NCBI GenBank assembly: GCA_029945945.1
Contig: JAQSDM010000005.1
Span: 806,001 to 870,000, forward strand
Direction: 5' to 3'
DNA length: 64,000 bases
Source: Algoriphagus sp.
Lineage (GTDB): Bacteria > Bacteroidota > Bacteroidia > Cytophagales > Cyclobacteriaceae
A program made the position numbers and the translations under genes. Positions 61,830 to 64,000 of this stretch are shown piece after piece (the stretch's first letter is position 1; each line of letters starts with the position of its first letter). The notes beneath the pieces were generated by a model. It was not told where the DNA came from, searched no databases, and saw only the letters and a list, made by a program, of their open reading frames with translations.

Positions 61830-62002
61830 CTCTGTATTCAGTGTTCAGTGATCAGTTTTCAGTCTCAGTAAGCAGTCTCAGTAAGCAGTCACAGTAAGCA
61901 TTCACAGTAAGCATCCACAGTATTAAGTAGATGTCAAAGGAACTCAGGAAACTGACAACCAACAATTGACAACCGATAACTGACAACCTACAACCTTTAA
62001 CC
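61830..62002 (+). repeat. CAGT-word array with 13-bp period, followed by GACAAC words
   Basis: Within 61830-61927 the unit CAGTCTCAGTAAG (13 bp) is repeated about five times with drift (CAGTCACAGTAAG, CATTCACAGTAAG, CATCCACAGTATT). From 61958 to 62002 the word GACAAC/ACAACC recurs five times. The arrays fill nearly the whole 187-bp gap before the fourth permease. Confidence 0.75.
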
Positions 62003-62011
62003 CAATTTCCC

Positions 62012-64000
62012 ATGCTCAAGAACTACTTCAAAATCGCCTATCGGAATCTGGTCAAAAACAAGGTTTATTCCTTTATCAATGTTTTGGGTTTGACGCTAGG
62101 GTTTATCTGCTGCATGCTGATCATGCTTCATGTGAAGGATGAATTGTCGTATGATAAGTTTTTGCCAAATCACGAAAACATCTATCGGGTGGCTTTGGAG
62201 CGGATTTATCCTGATCATGTCAGTTTCTACGCCATCATTCCGGACAGCTACTCAGAAGTTTTTGCGGAGGAAATCAAAGGAGTGGAGGAGTCCACCCGGA
62301 TTTTTGATTTAGGCGATGAGTTCGTAGTCGAGGTGGGTGATCAGAAGTTTGAAGAAAAGTTTGGAGCAGCGGCAGATTCTAATTTTTTCCGGGTATTTGA
62401 CTTCGAAATCCTTCAGGGAGCAACCCGGAATGAAGCTTTGGTCAAACCAAATACAGCAGTCTTGACCCAAACCGCTGCGGAACGTCTTTTCAAATCTGAA
62501 AATCCGGTGGGTAAAGCATTCAAGATTTTCGGGTTGGATTTTGAAGTTTCGGCAGTGATGGCAGATGTGCCCGAAAATTCCCATATGCAATTGGACTTCC
62601 TTTTTTCATCAGTTTCTTTTCCCGGATTGGGCGCGGAAAATTTCACCGGATTTTCTGCTTTTACCTATCTGAAACTTAATCCGGAAGTTGATCCTATGCT
62701 GGTTGAAAGTCAGATTCCTGCCTTAGTTTCCAAGTATGCAGCAGGTCAGATCGAGCGGGATTTGGGTGTCTCTTTCGCAGACTATACGGCGGCGGGAAAT
62801 GGCTACCGTTATTTTCTCCAGCCAGTAACGTCTATTCATCTGAACTCGAATCTTGAAGGGGAAATGAGACCCAACGGCAATTCCCTTTATGTCTATATTT
62901 TTATTTCCATCGCAATTTTTATCCTTGCGCTGGCCTGTATCAATTTCATCAACCTGGCGACAGCCCGCTCTGCGGATCGTGCCCGTGAGGTCGGAGTAAG
63001 GAAAGCCATGGGTTCAGACCGTAGTCAGATTATCACTCAATTCCTTCTTGAGGCGCTTGTTTTGACCTTTGTTTCACTTTTCTTGGGGATTTTGCTGGTG
63101 AATTTAGTGCTGCCGTTTTTCAATGACCTGGCTGAAAAAACGCTCAGAATAGAGTTGGATTCCGTGCTTTTTGCCTTGCCGATTTTGCTTGGATTTGGAA
63201 TTCTTGTGGGGCTTTTGGCGGGATATTATCCGGCATTTCATATTTCCAATCTGAATACCATCAGTATCCTGAAAGGGAAACTGGAAGTGACCGGCGGAGG
63301 TAATTGGCTTAGAAACGGCTTAGTGGTATTTCAATTTGGAATTGCAATCATGCTGATAGCTGGGACTCTGATTATCAATCGGCAGATCAATTTCATCCAA
63401 TCCACCAGTCTGGGTTTTCAGAAAGAAAATGTGCTGGTTCTGGAGCGATATGGCAACCAGGAGAAACGTGAAGTATTAAAAGAAGAATTGGAAAAACTAC
63501 CGGGAGTGCTATCTGTCGGAGTATCCAGCAGCTTGCCGGGCAAAGGCACCAATGGCATCCAATTTACCAAGCCGGGCGGAGGAGATGTCCTGACTACGAA
63601 GAGTTTTTCAGGTGATGAGAATTTTTTCCAAACCATGGGAATTCAGCCTTTGGAGGGGAGGGTTTTCGATGAAAATTTCAATGACTCCCTTTCCCTGATT
63701 TTAAATAAAGAAGCTGTTAAGGTGTTTTTTGGAGATCAAAATCCCATCGGACAAAAGCTTATCACCAATGCCAATCTGGATGGTGAAAATCGCGAAGTGA
63801 TTCTGACAGTCATTGGAGTAGTGGATAATTTCAATTTTGAATCGCTTCACACCTTGGTGACTCCATTGGCGATGTATCATGTCAATAGTCTTCTGGGAAG
63901 AGAAAATTTCCTTTCCATCAAATTCACTTCTGGTCAGCAGGAAGCCGTCGTCAAAGGACTGGAAGCTAAATGGGCCGAATTCTCAGACGGCAATCCTTTG
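62012..64000 (+). CDS. ABC transporter permease, MacB/FtsX type (4), 3' end outside window
   Basis: The first 663 residues of a permease of the same family; the frame is open to the window edge. It begins MLKNYFKIAYRNLVKNK, has the first FtsX bundle with EVGVRKAMGSDR and the second periplasmic domain with GVVDNFNFESLHT near the cut. About 130 residues, including the last FtsX bundle, should lie beyond the edge. It is the fourth permease in a row behind a single ATPase gene. Confidence 0.9.
   Translation, partial: MLKNYFKIAYRNLVKNKVYSFINVLGLTLGFICCMLIMLHVKDELSYDKFLPNHENIYRVALERIYPDHVSFYAIIPDSYSEVFAEEIKGVEESTRIFDLGDEFVVEVGDQKFEEKFGAAADSNFFRVFDFEILQGATRNEALVKPNTAVLTQTAAERLFKSENPVGKAFKIFGLDFEVSAVMADVPENSHMQLDFLFSSVSFPGLGAENFTGFSAFTYLKLNPEVDPMLVESQIPALVSKYAAGQIERDLGVSFADYTAAGNGYRYFLQPVTSIHLNSNLEGEMRPNGNSLYVYIFISIAIFILALACINFINLATARSADRAREVGVRKAMGSDRSQIITQFLLEALVLTFVSLFLGILLVNLVLPFFNDLAEKTLRIELDSVLFALPILLGFGILVGLLAGYYPAFHISNLNTISILKGKLEVTGGGNWLRNGLVVFQFGIAIMLIAGTLIINRQINFIQSTSLGFQKENVLVLERYGNQEKREVLKEELEKLPGVLSVGVSSSLPGKGTNGIQFTKPGGGDVLTTKSFSGDENFFQTMGIQPLEGRVFDENFNDSLSLILNKEAVKVFFGDQNPIGQKLITNANLDGENREVILTVIGVVDNFNFESLHTLVTPLAMYHVNSLLGRENFLSIKFTSGQQEAVVKGLEAKWAEFSDGNPL

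Noticed and set aside
61830-61927. CAGT array as a CRISPR
   Set aside because: Units are 13 bp, degenerate and without unique spacers, and no cas genes are present.

Overview
The window looks like a chromosome segment of an aerobic Bacteroidota of the Cytophagales type (Algoriphagus/Cyclobacteriaceae-like; this placement is inferred from gene content, not from a marker gene). Supporting signs are the many SPII lipoproteins with Bacteroidota-only families (DUF6503, DUF6624), AddAB-like nucleases of the Bacteroidota kind, menaquinone genes, Tat-exported GH109/Gfo-Idh-MocA proteins, plant-polysaccharide hydrolases (GH113, GH127, GH67) and serial MacB/FtsX permeases. No rRNA, tRNA, CRISPR array, transposase or integrase gene was seen.

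Layout. 1-6.5 kb: two GT2 glycosyltransferases (the first cut by the window edge), a lipoprotein, a GT-C membrane glycosyltransferase, two DUF6503 lipoproteins and a GH113 mannanase-like enzyme, many overlapping by 4 bp. 6.6-8.4 kb: DUF2892 protein and GH109-like oxidoreductase. 8.4-15.7 kb: a GTGA-overlapped pair on the minus strand, a carotenoid oxygenase followed by a 1708-residue kinase-ATPase-GAF-adenylate cyclase. 16-20 kb: lipoprotein and a NarL-type two-component pair. 20-23.1 kb: small protein plus XRE-S24 regulator, facing a membrane TIR protein. 23-29.6 kb: 2OG oxygenase, menE/DUF2141, menB, serine hydrolase, alpha/beta hydrolase, VOC enzyme. 29.7-34.1 kb: GH127 and GH67, probably for xylan/arabinan side chains. 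34.4-40.5 kb: AddA/AddB-like recombination nuclease. 40.5-44.1 kb: Uma2 protein and a PQQ sugar dehydrogenase-PKD-cytochrome c-CBM fusion. 44.1-46.05 kb: a visibly AT-rich insert with two minus-strand accessory genes separated by a long attC-like imperfect palindrome. 46.3-48.8 kb: aminotransferase, small lipoprotein, helical TerB-like protein. 48.9-64 kb: NtrB/NtrC-type two-component system next to an HlyD adaptor, one LolD/MacB-type ATPase and four consecutive FtsX-type permeases (the last cut by the window edge).

The most interesting signals lie in the non-coding DNA. (1) A ~94-bp repeat occurs three times, in the same orientation relative to three unrelated genes, and each copy ends on the start codon. 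(2) The 44.8-46.0 kb palindromes behave like integron attC sites around accessory cassettes. (3) Two efflux genes next to the sigma-54 regulator carry the same 11-bp operator followed ~60 bp later by the same -24/-12-like element. (4) Many intergenic gaps are filled by degenerate short-word arrays (CAGT-, AAATCCGAAATC-, TATGGACTAT- and GACAAC-type words), some of which fold into competing hairpins. On the protein side, the translationally coupled carotenoid oxygenase and giant kinase/cyclase suggest an apocarotenoid-linked cAMP signalling pair.
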